From positions 18,586-82,585 of the forward strand of contig NZ_JACHIH010000023.1 in NCBI RefSeq assembly GCF_014203125.1: a stretch of 64,000 bases of DNA. The letters run 5' to 3'. Below the pieces are notes generated by a model. It was not told the DNA's origin and did no database searches. It saw only the letters and a program-made list of their open reading frames with translations. Of the stretch, positions 34,512 to 43,018 are shown one piece after another; the first letter of the stretch is position 1; every line of letters starts with the position of its first letter. The position numbers were made by a program, and so were the translations under genes. The stretch comes from Rhodopseudomonas rhenobacensis (GTDB lineage Bacteria > Pseudomonadota > Alphaproteobacteria > Rhizobiales > Xanthobacteraceae).

Positions 34512-35645
34512 TCATCGCTTTCGCCAGACGAAGAGCCCGGACATCGCGTAGTTCCACACCACGCCCATCAGCGCGCCGGCCGCCCCCGCCAGCCACCAGA
34601 TCGGCTGCTGGTTGTAGACCGAGAAGGCGACGCCGACATTGGCGAGCAGGCCAACGCTACACACCAGATAGAACAGCAACAGTCCGCGCAGAATCCGCGC
34701 GCCCTTCAGCCGCTGGTCGCGGTAGGTCAGGAAGTTGTTGAGCAGGAAGTTGCTGGTCATGGCCAGCAGCGCGGCGATGCCCTGGGATTCCGCGAACGGC
34801 ACCGGCAGCACTTCCAGCGACACGTACAGCCCGACGAAATGCACCACCAGGCCGATCGAACCGACCATCGCGAACAACAGGAAGCGCAGCGACACGATGT
34901 CGTTGGTGAATTTCGCCAGCACCAGGCCGAGGAAATCCAGCATCACCATGGAGTCGAGCTTGCTCTCACCATGCAGGCGGCTGGCAAAGGTATAGGGAAT
35001 TTCCACGATGCGCAGCGCGCCGTGCGCGGTGGCGATGACGTCGAGCAGGATCTTGAAGCCCTGGGTGGACAATTGCGGCGCCAATTGCTCGAAGCGCTCG
35101 CGCCGGATCATGAAGAATCCGCTCATCGGATCGGCGACGTCGATCCGCAGCACCCGCTTCGCCACTTCGGTCGCCAGCGCGCTGGCGCCGGCGCGATGCT
35201 TGTTGAAACTGTCGGCGCTGCCGCCCTCGATGTAGCGGCTGCCGATCACCAGATCGGCCTGCCCGGCCTGCAGCAGCCCGAGCATCTTCGCCAATTGGGT
35301 TTCGTCGTGCTGCAGATCGGCGTCGATCACCGCCACATAGGGCGCGCTGGAGGCCAGGATGCCTTCGATACAGGCGCCGGACAGCCCGCGCCGGCCGATC
35401 CGCCGGATGCAGCGCACCCGGGAGTCGCCGGCAGCCAGCGCCCGCACCACGTCGCTGGTGCCGTCGGGCGAGTTGTCGTCGACGAACACCGCCTCCCAGG
35501 CAATGCCCGCCAGCGCGACCTGCAGCCGCTGGAACAGCGGTGTCACATTGTCGCGTTCGTTGAAGGTCGGTACGATGACGGACAACTGCAGCGGGCCTTG
35601 GATCTGCGGTTGCGTCGCGCTGCTCGGTCTGACGGTTTCATTCAT
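34512..35645 (-). CDS. GT2 polyprenyl-phosphate glycosyltransferase with C-terminal GtrA domain
   Basis: A 377-residue fusion. The N-terminal ~235 residues are a GT2 domain like dolichol-phosphate mannose synthase: LSVIVPTFNERDNVTPLFQR, VFVDDNSPDGTSDVVR and the DxD-like IDADLQHDE. The remainder contains four membrane helices of the GtrA family (flippase-like) between about residue 250 and the end. It should charge undecaprenyl phosphate with a hexose for the downstream GT39 enzyme. ATG at 35645. A possible 36-residue membrane protein lies just upstream. Confidence 0.92.
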   Translation of the reverse strand: MNETVRPSSATQPQIQGPLQLSVIVPTFNERDNVTPLFQRLQVALAGIAWEAVFVDDNSPDGTSDVVRALAAGDSRVRCIRRIGRRGLSGACIEGILASSAPYVAVIDADLQHDETQLAKMLGLLQAGQADLVIGSRYIEGGSADSFNKHRAGASALATEVAKRVLRIDVADPMSGFFMIRRERFEQLAPQLSTQGFKILLDVIATAHGALRIVEIPYTFASRLHGESKLDSMVMLDFLGLVLAKFTNDIVSLRFLLFAMVGSIGLVVHFVGLYVSLEVLPVPFAESQGIAALLAMTSNFLLNNFLTYRDQRLKGARILRGLLLFYLVCSVGLLANVGVAFSVYNQQPIWWLAGAAGALMGVVWNYAMSGLFVWRKR

Positions 35646-35700
35646 GGCGCCAGCATATATCTGCGGCGCCGGACGATGCCAAGGCGGCCCCTGACCTGTC

Positions 35701-35811
35701 TTACGAGATCTTGTGCAGGAAATTCAGGGGGAATCGGGTGGTCAAACCCGTGAGGACCGGCAAAATCGGCCCCAAAATGCTAACGACCACGAACAACAGG
35801 TGCGCGTACAT
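35701..35811 (-). CDS. Candidate 36-residue membrane microprotein upstream of GT2/GtrA
   Basis: Not recognised. Translated from an ATG at 35811, the product begins MYAHLLFVVVSILGPILPVL and ends in a short basic tail (FLHKIS). It has one hydrophobic span of about 20 residues. A GGGAG ribosome site lies seven bases upstream, and the stop at 35701 is 55 bases before the glycosyltransferase gene on the same strand. It may be a small subunit or regulator of the glycolipid pathway. It is short, so it could be chance; the well-spaced ribosome site is the best support. Confidence 0.45.
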   Translation of the reverse strand: MYAHLLFVVVSILGPILPVLTGLTTRFPLNFLHKIS

Positions 35812-35925
35812 CCGGCGCTCCCTGATTATTCTGTGGTCGTTCCAGCGCCGGATGCTGTGAAGCATCGACGTCGCCGTTACAAGCTAGATGGGGACGACCC
35901 GGACAATCCGCAAGGGGCAGCTGCG

Positions 35926-36729
35926 ATGGCAGGCAAAATCCACATCGGCGTCGGCGGCTGGACCTTCGCGCCGTGGCGCGGGGTATTTTATCCCGATAAG
36001 CTGCCGCACGCCAAAGAACTCGGCTACGCCGCCTCGCAACTGACCTCGATCGAGATCAACGGCACCTTCTACGGCTCACAGAAGCCGGAAAGCTTCCGCA
36101 AATGGGCGCGCGAGGTTCCGGACGGCTTCGTGTTTGCGCTGAAGGGGCCGCGCTTCGTCACCAACCGCAAGGTGCTGGCGGAGGCCGGCGACAGCATCGA
36201 TCGGTTCTATCACTCCGGGGTGCTGGAAATGGGCGACCGGCTGGGGCCAGTGCTGTGGCAATTCGCGCCGACCAAGAAATTCGACGCCGACGACTTCGCC
36301 CGGTTCCTCGACCTGCTGCCGCGGCAGTTGGACGGCCACGCGCTTCGCCATGTGGTGGAGGTCCGGCACGACAGTTTCTGCGTGCCTGAGTTTATCGGCC
36401 TGTTGCGCCAGCATCGGGTCCCGGTGGTGTTCTCGGAACACGCCACCTATCCGGCGATCGCCGACCTCACCGGCGACTTCGTCTATGCCCGGCTGCAGAA
36501 GGGCAAGGAGACGGTGAAAACCGGCTATCCGCCGAAGGCGCTCGACGCCTGGAGCGAGCGGCTGCAGCTGTGGGCGAAGGGCGGCGAGCCGGCCGATCTG
36601 CCGCGGGTCGACAAGACCAAAGCGAAAAAGCAGCCGCGCGACGTGTTCGCCTATGTGATCCACGAGGCCAAGCTGCGCGCGCCGGCGGCGGCGATGGCGC
36701 TGATCAAGCGGGTGAGCTTGAGCCGCTGA
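35926..36729 (+). CDS. DUF72 domain protein (YecE family)
   Basis: A 267-residue TIM-barrel-like protein of the DUF72 family. It begins MAGKIHIGVGGWTFAPWRGVFYP, with the IGxGGW start and FYP common to the family; ALKGPRFVTNRK, GPVLWQFAPTKKF and VEVRHDSF follow. Function is unknown in bacteria. I chose the ATG at 35926 because the conserved region begins immediately; in-frame sequence upstream is unconserved-looking. It is divergent from the glycosyltransferase genes. Confidence 0.9.
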   Translation: MAGKIHIGVGGWTFAPWRGVFYPDKLPHAKELGYAASQLTSIEINGTFYGSQKPESFRKWAREVPDGFVFALKGPRFVTNRKVLAEAGDSIDRFYHSGVLEMGDRLGPVLWQFAPTKKFDADDFARFLDLLPRQLDGHALRHVVEVRHDSFCVPEFIGLLRQHRVPVVFSEHATYPAIADLTGDFVYARLQKGKETVKTGYPPKALDAWSERLQLWAKGGEPADLPRVDKTKAKKQPRDVFAYVIHEAKLRAPAAAMALIKRVSLSR

Positions 36730-36828
36730 ATTTTCGCCGACGTTCCTCCATCGTTCTCCTCGCCCGGCTGGACGCTGGGCCAGCCGCACGCTCTAATTGC
36801 ATCGTCGGAGTGTCGTCGAATGAGTTGA

Positions 36829-37569
36829 GTGGGGCATTCGGTGCGTGGCGTCGGCGTAAGCGTGCTGGGCGTGGCGGCCGCGGTGATCGGCGGCGGCGGC
36901 GTGCTGGCCCAGGACGCGATCGACGCGCCGTTGCTGGATCCGCTGAGCGGCGGCAGCCGGCCCGAGCAAGTCCTGCTGTTCGCCGGCTTCGATCTATGGC
37001 GCGGCAGCCTGGCCTCCTCCGGCGGGCTGCAATGGGCGCCGGGTGGCCTCAACAATGACGGCGTGTTCGCCCGGCTATTGCTGTCGCGCAGTCTCGAACG
37101 CTATCGCGACAGCAGCACGCTGATCTTTCGCGGCGCGCTCCTCGGCGGCCTCCGCATCAAACGCGGCGAGTTCGAGCTGAAGCTGATGGCCGGCCCGGCG
37201 TTGGAGAACAACGATCCGACGTCGCGGTTCGATCAGCTGCGCGGCACCCGGCTCGGCCTGCAGGCCGCCGCCGAGACCTGGTGGCAGCCGACGCCGGAAT
37301 TGATGCTCGCGACCTCGCTGTCGCTGACCACGCGCGGCGGCGGCTATGGCGGGCGGATCGCCGCGGGCTGGCGGCTGTTCGACCAAGCCTGGGTCGGCCC
37401 GGAAGCGTCGGCGTTCCGCGACGATTACAGCCGGCAATACCGCGTAGGTCTGCACGTCACCGGGGTGCGCTTCGACGCTTTGGAATGGTCCGCCGCCATA
37501 GGCTATCTGGAAGACGGTTTTGCGCGCCGCGGCGGCTATGGCCGGATCGGCGTGCTGCTCCGGCAATAG
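36829..37569 (+). CDS. bcsS: Cellulose biosynthesis protein BcsS-like
   Basis: A 246-residue exported protein. After a signal-like SVLGVAAAVIGGGGVLAQ, the mature chain carries VLLFAGFDLWRGSLASSGGL, which I recall from BcsS of alphaproteobacteria, then beta-rich repeats typical of an outer-membrane or periplasmic barrel. Length is typical. Its role in cellulose production is annotated by association with bcs operons. No other cellulose genes are near here. The start is a GTG at 36829; a GTG at 36841 is an alternative; the ribosome site is weak. Confidence 0.8.
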   Translation: MGHSVRGVGVSVLGVAAAVIGGGGVLAQDAIDAPLLDPLSGGSRPEQVLLFAGFDLWRGSLASSGGLQWAPGGLNNDGVFARLLLSRSLERYRDSSTLIFRGALLGGLRIKRGEFELKLMAGPALENNDPTSRFDQLRGTRLGLQAAAETWWQPTPELMLATSLSLTTRGGGYGGRIAAGWRLFDQAWVGPEASAFRDDYSRQYRVGLHVTGVRFDALEWSAAIGYLEDGFARRGGYGRIGVLLRQ

Positions 37570-37582
37570 CCATCGTCGCCGC

Positions 37583-37969
37583 TCACCCTTTGGCGTCGCA
37601 GACCCAGGCCCGGATCACGCATTGCTTGCCGCCGAACTCGTAGCACTTGCGGGTGGCTTCGTTGAGCGACGAGGAAATCTTCGGCTTCACCGCGTAGCCA
37701 TAAGGACCGCACGGGTTCTTCATATCCACCGCCAGCGCGGCGCAGGCGCGCTTCATCGTCACCGTGGTGCAGTTGCCCTTGCATTGCTTGCGCGCCGCGG
37801 TGATCGCCGCGCTCTCGACCGGATAGTCGAACGCCTGGCCATAGGCGCCGCATCTGCCGATCGCAAAGGCGCCGGCCGCCTGCGACGGCGTGATCAGCAA
37901 CAGCTCTGCGATCAGTAGCGCACAAGCCAGCACCAGCGCGCTCAAGCGCGCCGCTTCCGTCAACGTCAT
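37583..37969 (-). CDS. Secreted Cys-rich DUF4189-like protein
   Basis: A 128-residue exported protein. A signal peptide (ALVLACALLIAELLLITPSQA) leads into AGAFAIGRCGAYGQAFDYPV, followed by regularly spaced Cys residues (about seven), suggesting disulfides in the periplasm. The layout matches the DUF4189 family; its function is unknown. A strong GGGAGGGGACT site precedes the ATG at 37969. It is convergent with the BcsS-like gene, 13 bases apart. Confidence 0.82.
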   Translation of the reverse strand: MTLTEAARLSALVLACALLIAELLLITPSQAAGAFAIGRCGAYGQAFDYPVESAAITAARKQCKGNCTTVTMKRACAALAVDMKNPCGPYGYAVKPKISSSLNEATRKCYEFGGKQCVIRAWVCDAKG

Positions 37970-38052
37970 AGTCCCCTCCCCCGAAGGTCAATGCCGCGGA
38001 CTGTAACGAAGGGTCGTTTCAACTTGGTGAACAAAGCCCGAAGGCCGACCGC

Positions 38053-39657
38053 TCAGCCGCGGCGGGCGTCTTCCAAGGCTTGCGGGGTGTCGATGTCGAG
38101 GAAGGCGCCGGCGCCGTCGACGGTTACTTCGGCGACCGCTTCGCTGTGCTTGGCGATCAGGTGACGGGCGCCGATGTCGCCGTCCAGCGTCATCAGTTCG
38201 GCAAAGAACCGCCGCGACCACAGCACCGGGTTGCCACGCCGGCCATCGCTGACCGGCACCGCGATCAGCGCGCCGCGATCCGGCGCGAACGCCTCGATCA
38301 GCCGATCCAGCAACCGCGCATCGACCAGCGGCATGTCGCCGAGGCAGACCACGGCGCCGTCGGACGCCGCCGGCACCGCGGCGATGCCGGTTTTCACTGA
38401 TGAGGCGAGGCCTTGCGCAAAATCCGGATTGTGCACCACGCGAATCTTGAGCCCGCCGAGCGCGGCTTCGACCTTGTCGGCCTGATGGCCGGTGACAACG
38501 ATGACGTCGGTGGCTTTCGAGGCCAGCGCCTGTTCGACGACGATTCGCACCAGCGGCGTGCCGTTCAGTTCAGCCAGCAATTTGTTCGGCCCGCCCATCC
38601 GGGTCGAGCGGCCGGCGGCGAGAATAATCGCCGCGACCCGGCGGCTAGTCTCGGCATCGACCGGCACGCGCGGCTGCGGCCGCGTCACGATTTCCATCAA
38701 CAGCCCGCCGACGCCGAGCCCGGTGATGTCCTCGCGGCTCACCGCAAGGCCGGCGAGCAATCGCATCAGCACCCAGTCGAAGCCGTTCTCCACCGGCGAC
38801 CGCGCGCAGCCCGGGGCGCCCAGCACCGGCACGTCCTGCGCTTGCCCGATCAGCAACAGATTGCCGGGATCGACCGGCATGCCGAAATGCGCGATGCTGC
38901 CACCGATCCGGTCGATCGCCGCCGGGATGACGTCGCGGCGGTCGGCGATCGCCGAGGCGCCGAACACGATCACCAGTTCGGCGCCGAGCTTGAGCAATTC
39001 CTCGATCGCCGCTGCCAGCGCGATCTCGTCATGCGCCACGCGGCGCTCTGCGATGATACTTGCGCCGGCCGGCGCCAAGCGCTCGGCGGTGACCCGCAGC
39101 GTCTTGTCGATCACCTTCGGCGCCAAGCCCGGCAGCAGCGTCGACACCACGCCGACGCGCTTGATCCGATACGGCGCGATGGTCAGCGCGCCGCCGTGTG
39201 CCGCCGCCACCGCAGCGTCGCGCAGGCTTCCTGCAACGCCGAACGGAATGATCTTCACGGTGGCGATCATCTCGCCCTCGACCACCGGCTTGAACGCCGC
39301 CAGCGTCGCAAAGGTGATCGCCTCGTCGACCCGGTTGATGCGATCGACCACCTCGCGATCGACCACCAGCACGCCGGCTTGTGCGGCGAACAGATTGGCG
39401 CGGCCGGTGAAGGCGCGCTCGACGGTGACGCCCTCGCCCGCCACCGCCTCCGCGACACTGGCCGCGGCGACGTCCTCGGAGACGTCGCCTTGCTCAAGCT
39501 GCACCACGACGATCTCGTTGACGCCGGCCGCGGTGAGCGCGGCCACCTCGGCATCGCCGATCAGCGTGCCTTTCTTCAACAGCAGCGCGCCCCGGCGCAG
39601 CGTATGCACGGTGACGCCGCCGATCGCATCAGCCGGGGCGACCGGGCCGAACTTCAC
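38053..39657 (-). CDS. MoeA-like / MobA-like molybdenum cofactor fusion protein
   Basis: A 534-residue two-domain protein. The first ~330 residues resemble a MoCF/MoeA-type molybdopterin-binding domain (VVKFGPVAPADAIGG, ELVIVFGASAIADRRDVIPA). The second part is a MobA/MocA nucleotidyltransferase: AAIILAAGRSTRMGGPNKLL, VVTGHQADKVEAAL, and VCLGDMPLVDARLLD. MocA attaches cytidine to molybdopterin for CO dehydrogenase-type enzymes, which suits this cox cluster. The GTG at 39657 overlaps the stop of the upstream XdhC-like gene (GTGA). It is the last cistron of the cluster. Confidence 0.88.
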   Translation of the reverse strand: MKFGPVAPADAIGGVTVHTLRRGALLLKKGTLIGDAEVAALTAAGVNEIVVVQLEQGDVSEDVAAASVAEAVAGEGVTVERAFTGRANLFAAQAGVLVVDREVVDRINRVDEAITFATLAAFKPVVEGEMIATVKIIPFGVAGSLRDAAVAAAHGGALTIAPYRIKRVGVVSTLLPGLAPKVIDKTLRVTAERLAPAGASIIAERRVAHDEIALAAAIEELLKLGAELVIVFGASAIADRRDVIPAAIDRIGGSIAHFGMPVDPGNLLLIGQAQDVPVLGAPGCARSPVENGFDWVLMRLLAGLAVSREDITGLGVGGLLMEIVTRPQPRVPVDAETSRRVAAIILAAGRSTRMGGPNKLLAELNGTPLVRIVVEQALASKATDVIVVTGHQADKVEAALGGLKIRVVHNPDFAQGLASSVKTGIAAVPAASDGAVVCLGDMPLVDARLLDRLIEAFAPDRGALIAVPVSDGRRGNPVLWSRRFFAELMTLDGDIGARHLIAKHSEAVAEVTVDGAGAFLDIDTPQALEDARRG

Positions 39658-40346
39658 GACGCGCTCGCTTTCGGCAGCCGCAGCGTCGCGGTGATTTCCG
39701 CCATGATCGAAACCGCGATCTCCGACGGCGACACCGCGCCGATCGCAAGCCCGATCGGGGCGTGAATTTTCGCGATGTCGGAATCGCTGGCGCCCTGCGC
39801 CTTCAAGCGATCGGCGCGTCGGGCGTGGGTCTTCTTCGAGCCGAGCGCGCCGATATAGAAACAATCGCGGGCGAAGGCGTGCAACAGCGCCGGATCGTCG
39901 ATCTTCGGATCGTGCGTCACCGCGACGAAGGCGGTGTAATGATCGACATTGAGCGGCGGCAGCGCCAGCTCCGGCCATTCGGCAATCAGCGGCACGTCGG
40001 GAAAGCGTTCGACACTGGCAAACGCGGTGCGCGGATCGACCACGGTGACGTCGTAGCCGAGCGAGCGCGCCAGCGGCGCCAGCGCCTGGCTGATATGCAC
40101 CGCGCCGACGATCACGAGCTTGGCGGTCGGCGCGTGGACGTTGAGGAACAGTTTCTTGCCGTCGACCTCGACGCTGCCGCTTTTGCCCATCCGCAATTGC
40201 TTGGCGAGCGCGTCGCGCAAAGGATCGGCGGCGAAATCGGCGGCCTTCACCAGCCGCTGCTCGCCGCTACTGATGTCGGTGACGACGATGGCGGGACGGC
40301 GCGCGGCGCGCTCGGCATTCAGTTCGGTCAGCGTCGAAAGCTTCAC
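39654..40346 (-). CDS. XdhC/CoxI-type maturation protein, C-terminal (Rossmann) part
   Basis: A 230-residue protein with a Rossmann-like XdhC_C domain: LVIVGAVHISQALAPLARSL around residue 75, VVDPRTAFASVERFP, VAVTHDPKIDDPALLHA, and FYIGALGSKKTHARRADRL. XdhC-type proteins help insert the molybdenum cofactor, with its sulfido ligand, into hydroxylases. The usual N-terminal XdhC_CoxI domain is a separate gene just upstream (two bases away). GTG start at 40346. The next gene overlaps its stop. Confidence 0.9.
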   Translation of the reverse strand: MKLSTLTELNAERAARRPAIVVTDISSGEQRLVKAADFAADPLRDALAKQLRMGKSGSVEVDGKKLFLNVHAPTAKLVIVGAVHISQALAPLARSLGYDVTVVDPRTAFASVERFPDVPLIAEWPELALPPLNVDHYTAFVAVTHDPKIDDPALLHAFARDCFYIGALGSKKTHARRADRLKAQGASDSDIAKIHAPIGLAIGAVSPSEIAVSIMAEITATLRLPKASAS

Positions 40347-40348
40347 GA

Positions 40349-40672
40349 CTAATCGACCTTCTCGACGAAGACCCGAATGGTGCCGCCGCAGGACAAGCCC
40401 ACCTGCCAGGCAGTCTCGTCGGCGACGCCGAATTCCAACAGCTTCGGCTCGCCGCTCTGGATCACGTCGAGCGCTTCGGTGACCACCGCGCCCTCGACGC
40501 AGCCGCCCGACACCGAGCCGAGAAAGGTGCCGTCGTCGTTGATCACCAGGCTGGAGCCGGCCGGCCGCGGCGCCGAGCCCCAGGTCTCGACCACGGTCGC
40601 CAGCGCGACGCCGTGGCCAGCGTTGCGCCAGTCCTCGGCGGCTTGCAGAATGTCGTCGTCGCGATTGAGCAT
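40349..40672 (-). CDS. XdhC/CoxI domain protein (N-terminal part)
   Basis: A 107-residue stand-alone XdhC_CoxI domain. Marks are VALATVVETWGSAPRPAGSS and VSGGCVEGAVVTEA, with a late LSCGGTIRVFVE segment whose Cys is conserved. In many bacteria this domain is fused to the Rossmann part encoded next door; here it is separate. It should help mature the molybdenum hydroxylase. It lies 13 bases after coxE. Confidence 0.9.
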   Translation of the reverse strand: MLNRDDDILQAAEDWRNAGHGVALATVVETWGSAPRPAGSSLVINDDGTFLGSVSGGCVEGAVVTEALDVIQSGEPKLLEFGVADETAWQVGLSCGGTIRVFVEKVD

Positions 40673-40685
40673 GCGAACTCTTTCT

Positions 40686-41888
40686 TCAGGCCGCGGACCG
40701 GATCAGCGCGCGCTGATGCACCGGCGGCGGCGCGGACAGCGCGGCGATCAGCGCCTGCATCGAGGTCAAGTTATGCACCGGGCGGAATTCGTCAACGTGC
40801 GGCAGCATCATTTTGATGCCCTGCGCCTTGGCCTCGAAGCCGCCGAACCGCAGCAGCGGGTTGAGCCAGATCAGCCGCCGGCAGGAGCGGTGCAGCCGGT
40901 CCATCTCGAACGACAGCTTGGCGTCGGCCTCGCGCTCCAGCCCGTCGGAGATCAGCAGCACGATGGCGCCCTGCCCCAGCACGCGGCGCGCCCATTGCTT
41001 GTTGAAGACGTGCAGCGACGCCGAAATCCGCGTGCCGCCGGCCCAATCCTCCACCGCCGACGAACAATTCGCCAGCGCCTCGTCGGGGTCGCGCTCGCGC
41101 AGCGCGCGGGTGACGTTGGTGAGCCTGGTGCCGAACAGGAACACCGAGACGCGCTTGCGGGCGTCGGTGATGGCGTGCAGGAAATGCAGGAATAATCGGG
41201 TGTATTCGCTCATCGAGCCGGAGATATCGAGCAAGGCCACGATCGGCGACGGCCTGTCGATGCGGCCGAGCTTGCGGATATCGACGATGTCGCCGCCGGT
41301 GCGCAGGCTGCCGCGCAACGTGCGGCGCAGATCGAGCCGCAAGCCGTGCTGATCCGGCGCGTGGCGCCGCGTGCGCAATTCGGCCTGCGGCAACCGCATC
41401 TGCGCGATCGCGCGGGTCACCTGCGCGATCTCGGCGGCGCTCATCTGCGCAAAGTCTTTCTTCTGCAGGATTTCCTTGTCGGACACCGACAGCCGCAACT
41501 CCTGCTCCTGCTGTTGCGGCACCTCGTGCGTCGCCGGCTGCGCCAGCGCGTCCTGCACGCGGCGCGACGCCGGCTTCAGCTTTTTCTTGGCGTGGTCCGG
41601 CAACGGAATAGAATCCAGCATGTGCTTCCAGTCCTCGGCGGCGCGGAAGAACAACGCGAAGGCTTGTGCGAACACCAGAGCGTGCTCGTGCCGCTTGACG
41701 AAGATCGCCTGCAGCGTGGCGTACAGATCGCCGCGATTGCCGATCTCGATCAACTGCATCGCATTCAGCGCGTCGATCACCGCGCCCGGCCCGACCGGCA
41801 GCCCGGCGGCGCGCAACGCGCGGGCGAAGCCGACGATGTTGTCGGCCATCATGCCGGTGGGAGGATTGAGGTGATCGATGATCGTCAT
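40686..41888 (-). CDS. coxE: VWA-domain protein CoxE
   Basis: A 400-residue CoxE-type protein. A helical N-terminal half is followed by a VWA domain with the metal-site motif ALLDISGSMSEYTRLF (MIDAS DxSxS) around residue 225, then LFGTRLTNVTRAL and VLLISDGLERE. Together with the AAA+ protein CoxD it assembles the copper-sulfur-molybdenum centre in CO dehydrogenase; elsewhere the pair activates other hydroxylases. ATG at 41888. A family C repeat lies between it and coxD. Confidence 0.92.
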   Translation of the reverse strand: MTIIDHLNPPTGMMADNIVGFARALRAAGLPVGPGAVIDALNAMQLIEIGNRGDLYATLQAIFVKRHEHALVFAQAFALFFRAAEDWKHMLDSIPLPDHAKKKLKPASRRVQDALAQPATHEVPQQQEQELRLSVSDKEILQKKDFAQMSAAEIAQVTRAIAQMRLPQAELRTRRHAPDQHGLRLDLRRTLRGSLRTGGDIVDIRKLGRIDRPSPIVALLDISGSMSEYTRLFLHFLHAITDARKRVSVFLFGTRLTNVTRALRERDPDEALANCSSAVEDWAGGTRISASLHVFNKQWARRVLGQGAIVLLISDGLEREADAKLSFEMDRLHRSCRRLIWLNPLLRFGGFEAKAQGIKMMLPHVDEFRPVHNLTSMQALIAALSAPPPVHQRALIRSAA

Positions 41889-41946
41889 GGGACTCGTCCG
41901 AATTTCTTTCGAGTGTCAGTCGAGGCGTCACGGCACCGGAAGCGAG

Positions 41947-42053
41947 CTCCCTCTCCCATGGGGAGAGGGTTGGGGTGAGGGGGTACGGTCTATCGAAAGG
42001 GCGCAACCCCTCACCCGGCGCTACGCGCCGACCTCTCCCCATGGGAGAGGTGA
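41947..42053. repeat. Family C repeat between coxD and coxE
   Basis: Opens ctccctctcccatggggaga and closes cctctccccatgggagaggt; the middle has cccctcacccggcgctacgc. It occupies half of the 215-base gap between coxD and coxE, both transcribed leftwards. A very stable hairpin is possible, so transcription across this operon may be uneven. Confidence 0.8.
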
Positions 42054-42103
42054 AGACCGCGCTCGATGCGCCGCATTCCCCCAAAATCTAACTTAGAACG
42101 CAG

Positions 42104-43012
42104 CTATTCGCTCACCGCTTCCTTCAGCACCTTCTGCAGCGTGTCGCCCTGCATCCGCGTGATGTCGTCCTGATACTTCAACAAGGCGCCGAGCGTATCG
42201 CCGACCACCTGCGCGGTCAGCGCGCGGGCGTCGAGTTCGGTCAGCGCGGTGGCCCAGTCGAGCGTTTCGGCGACGCCGGGCGATTTGTAGAAATCCTGCT
42301 CGCGCAACGCTTGCACGAACCGCACCACCTGCTGCGACAACTTGGCGGAGATATTCGGCACCCGGGATTTCACGATCGCCAGCTCGCGCTCGGCTGAGGG
42401 ATAATCAACCCAGTGATACAGACAACGCCGCTTCAGCGCGTCGTGGATCTCGCGGGTGCGGTTCGAGGTGACGATCACGATCGGCGGCGTCGGCGCCTTG
42501 ATGGTGCCGAACTCCGGGATCGTCACCTGGAAATCGGAGAGGATTTCCAGCAGATAGGCTTCGAACGCTTCGTCGGCGCGGTCGAGTTCGTCGATCAACA
42601 ACACCGGGCTTCCTGCGACGTCGGGCTGCAGCGCCTGCAGCAGCGGCCGCTTGATCAGATAGCGCTCGGCGAAGATGTCGCTGGATAGCTGGTCGCGGTC
42701 GGTGTCGCCGGCGGCTTCGGCGAGCCGGATCGCGATCATCTGCGCGGCGCTGTTCCACTCGTACACCGCGGACGCGATATCGAGGCCTTCGTAGCACTGC
42801 AGCCGGATCAGCTTGCGGTCGAGTGCGGCCGCCAACACCTTGGCGATCTCGGTCTTGCCGACCCCGGCTTCGCCTTCGAGAAACAGCGGCCGCCCCATGC
42901 GCAGCGCGAGATACGTCACCGTCGCAAGCTGGCGCTCGGCGAGATAGCCTTGGTTGGTCAAGAGCTCCAGCGTGGCGTCGACGGATCCGGGCAAGGCGGT
43001 GGCTGCGGTCAT
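42104..43012 (-). CDS. coxD: MoxR-type AAA+ ATPase CoxD
   Basis: A 302-residue AAA+ ATPase. Walker A is LEGEAGVGKTEIAKVLA, Walker B VLLIDELDRAD, sensor 1 IVIVTSNRTREIHDAL, and the arginine-containing RRCLYHWVDYP follows. CoxD acts as a chaperone with CoxE in assembling the active site of CO dehydrogenase-like enzymes. The ATG at 43012 is six bases after coxM's stop. Confidence 0.93.
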   Translation of the reverse strand: MTAATALPGSVDATLELLTNQGYLAERQLATVTYLALRMGRPLFLEGEAGVGKTEIAKVLAAALDRKLIRLQCYEGLDIASAVYEWNSAAQMIAIRLAEAAGDTDRDQLSSDIFAERYLIKRPLLQALQPDVAGSPVLLIDELDRADEAFEAYLLEILSDFQVTIPEFGTIKAPTPPIVIVTSNRTREIHDALKRRCLYHWVDYPSAERELAIVKSRVPNISAKLSQQVVRFVQALREQDFYKSPGVAETLDWATALTELDARALTAQVVGDTLGALLKYQDDITRMQGDTLQKVLKEAVSE

Positions 43013-43018
43013 CGCGTG

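Noticed and set aside
38413..39765. Long plus-strand frames that might hide the missing coxL
   Set aside because: They are antisense to the MoeA/MobA fusion, with no molybdopterin or CoxL motifs; CoxL would also need about 800 codons.
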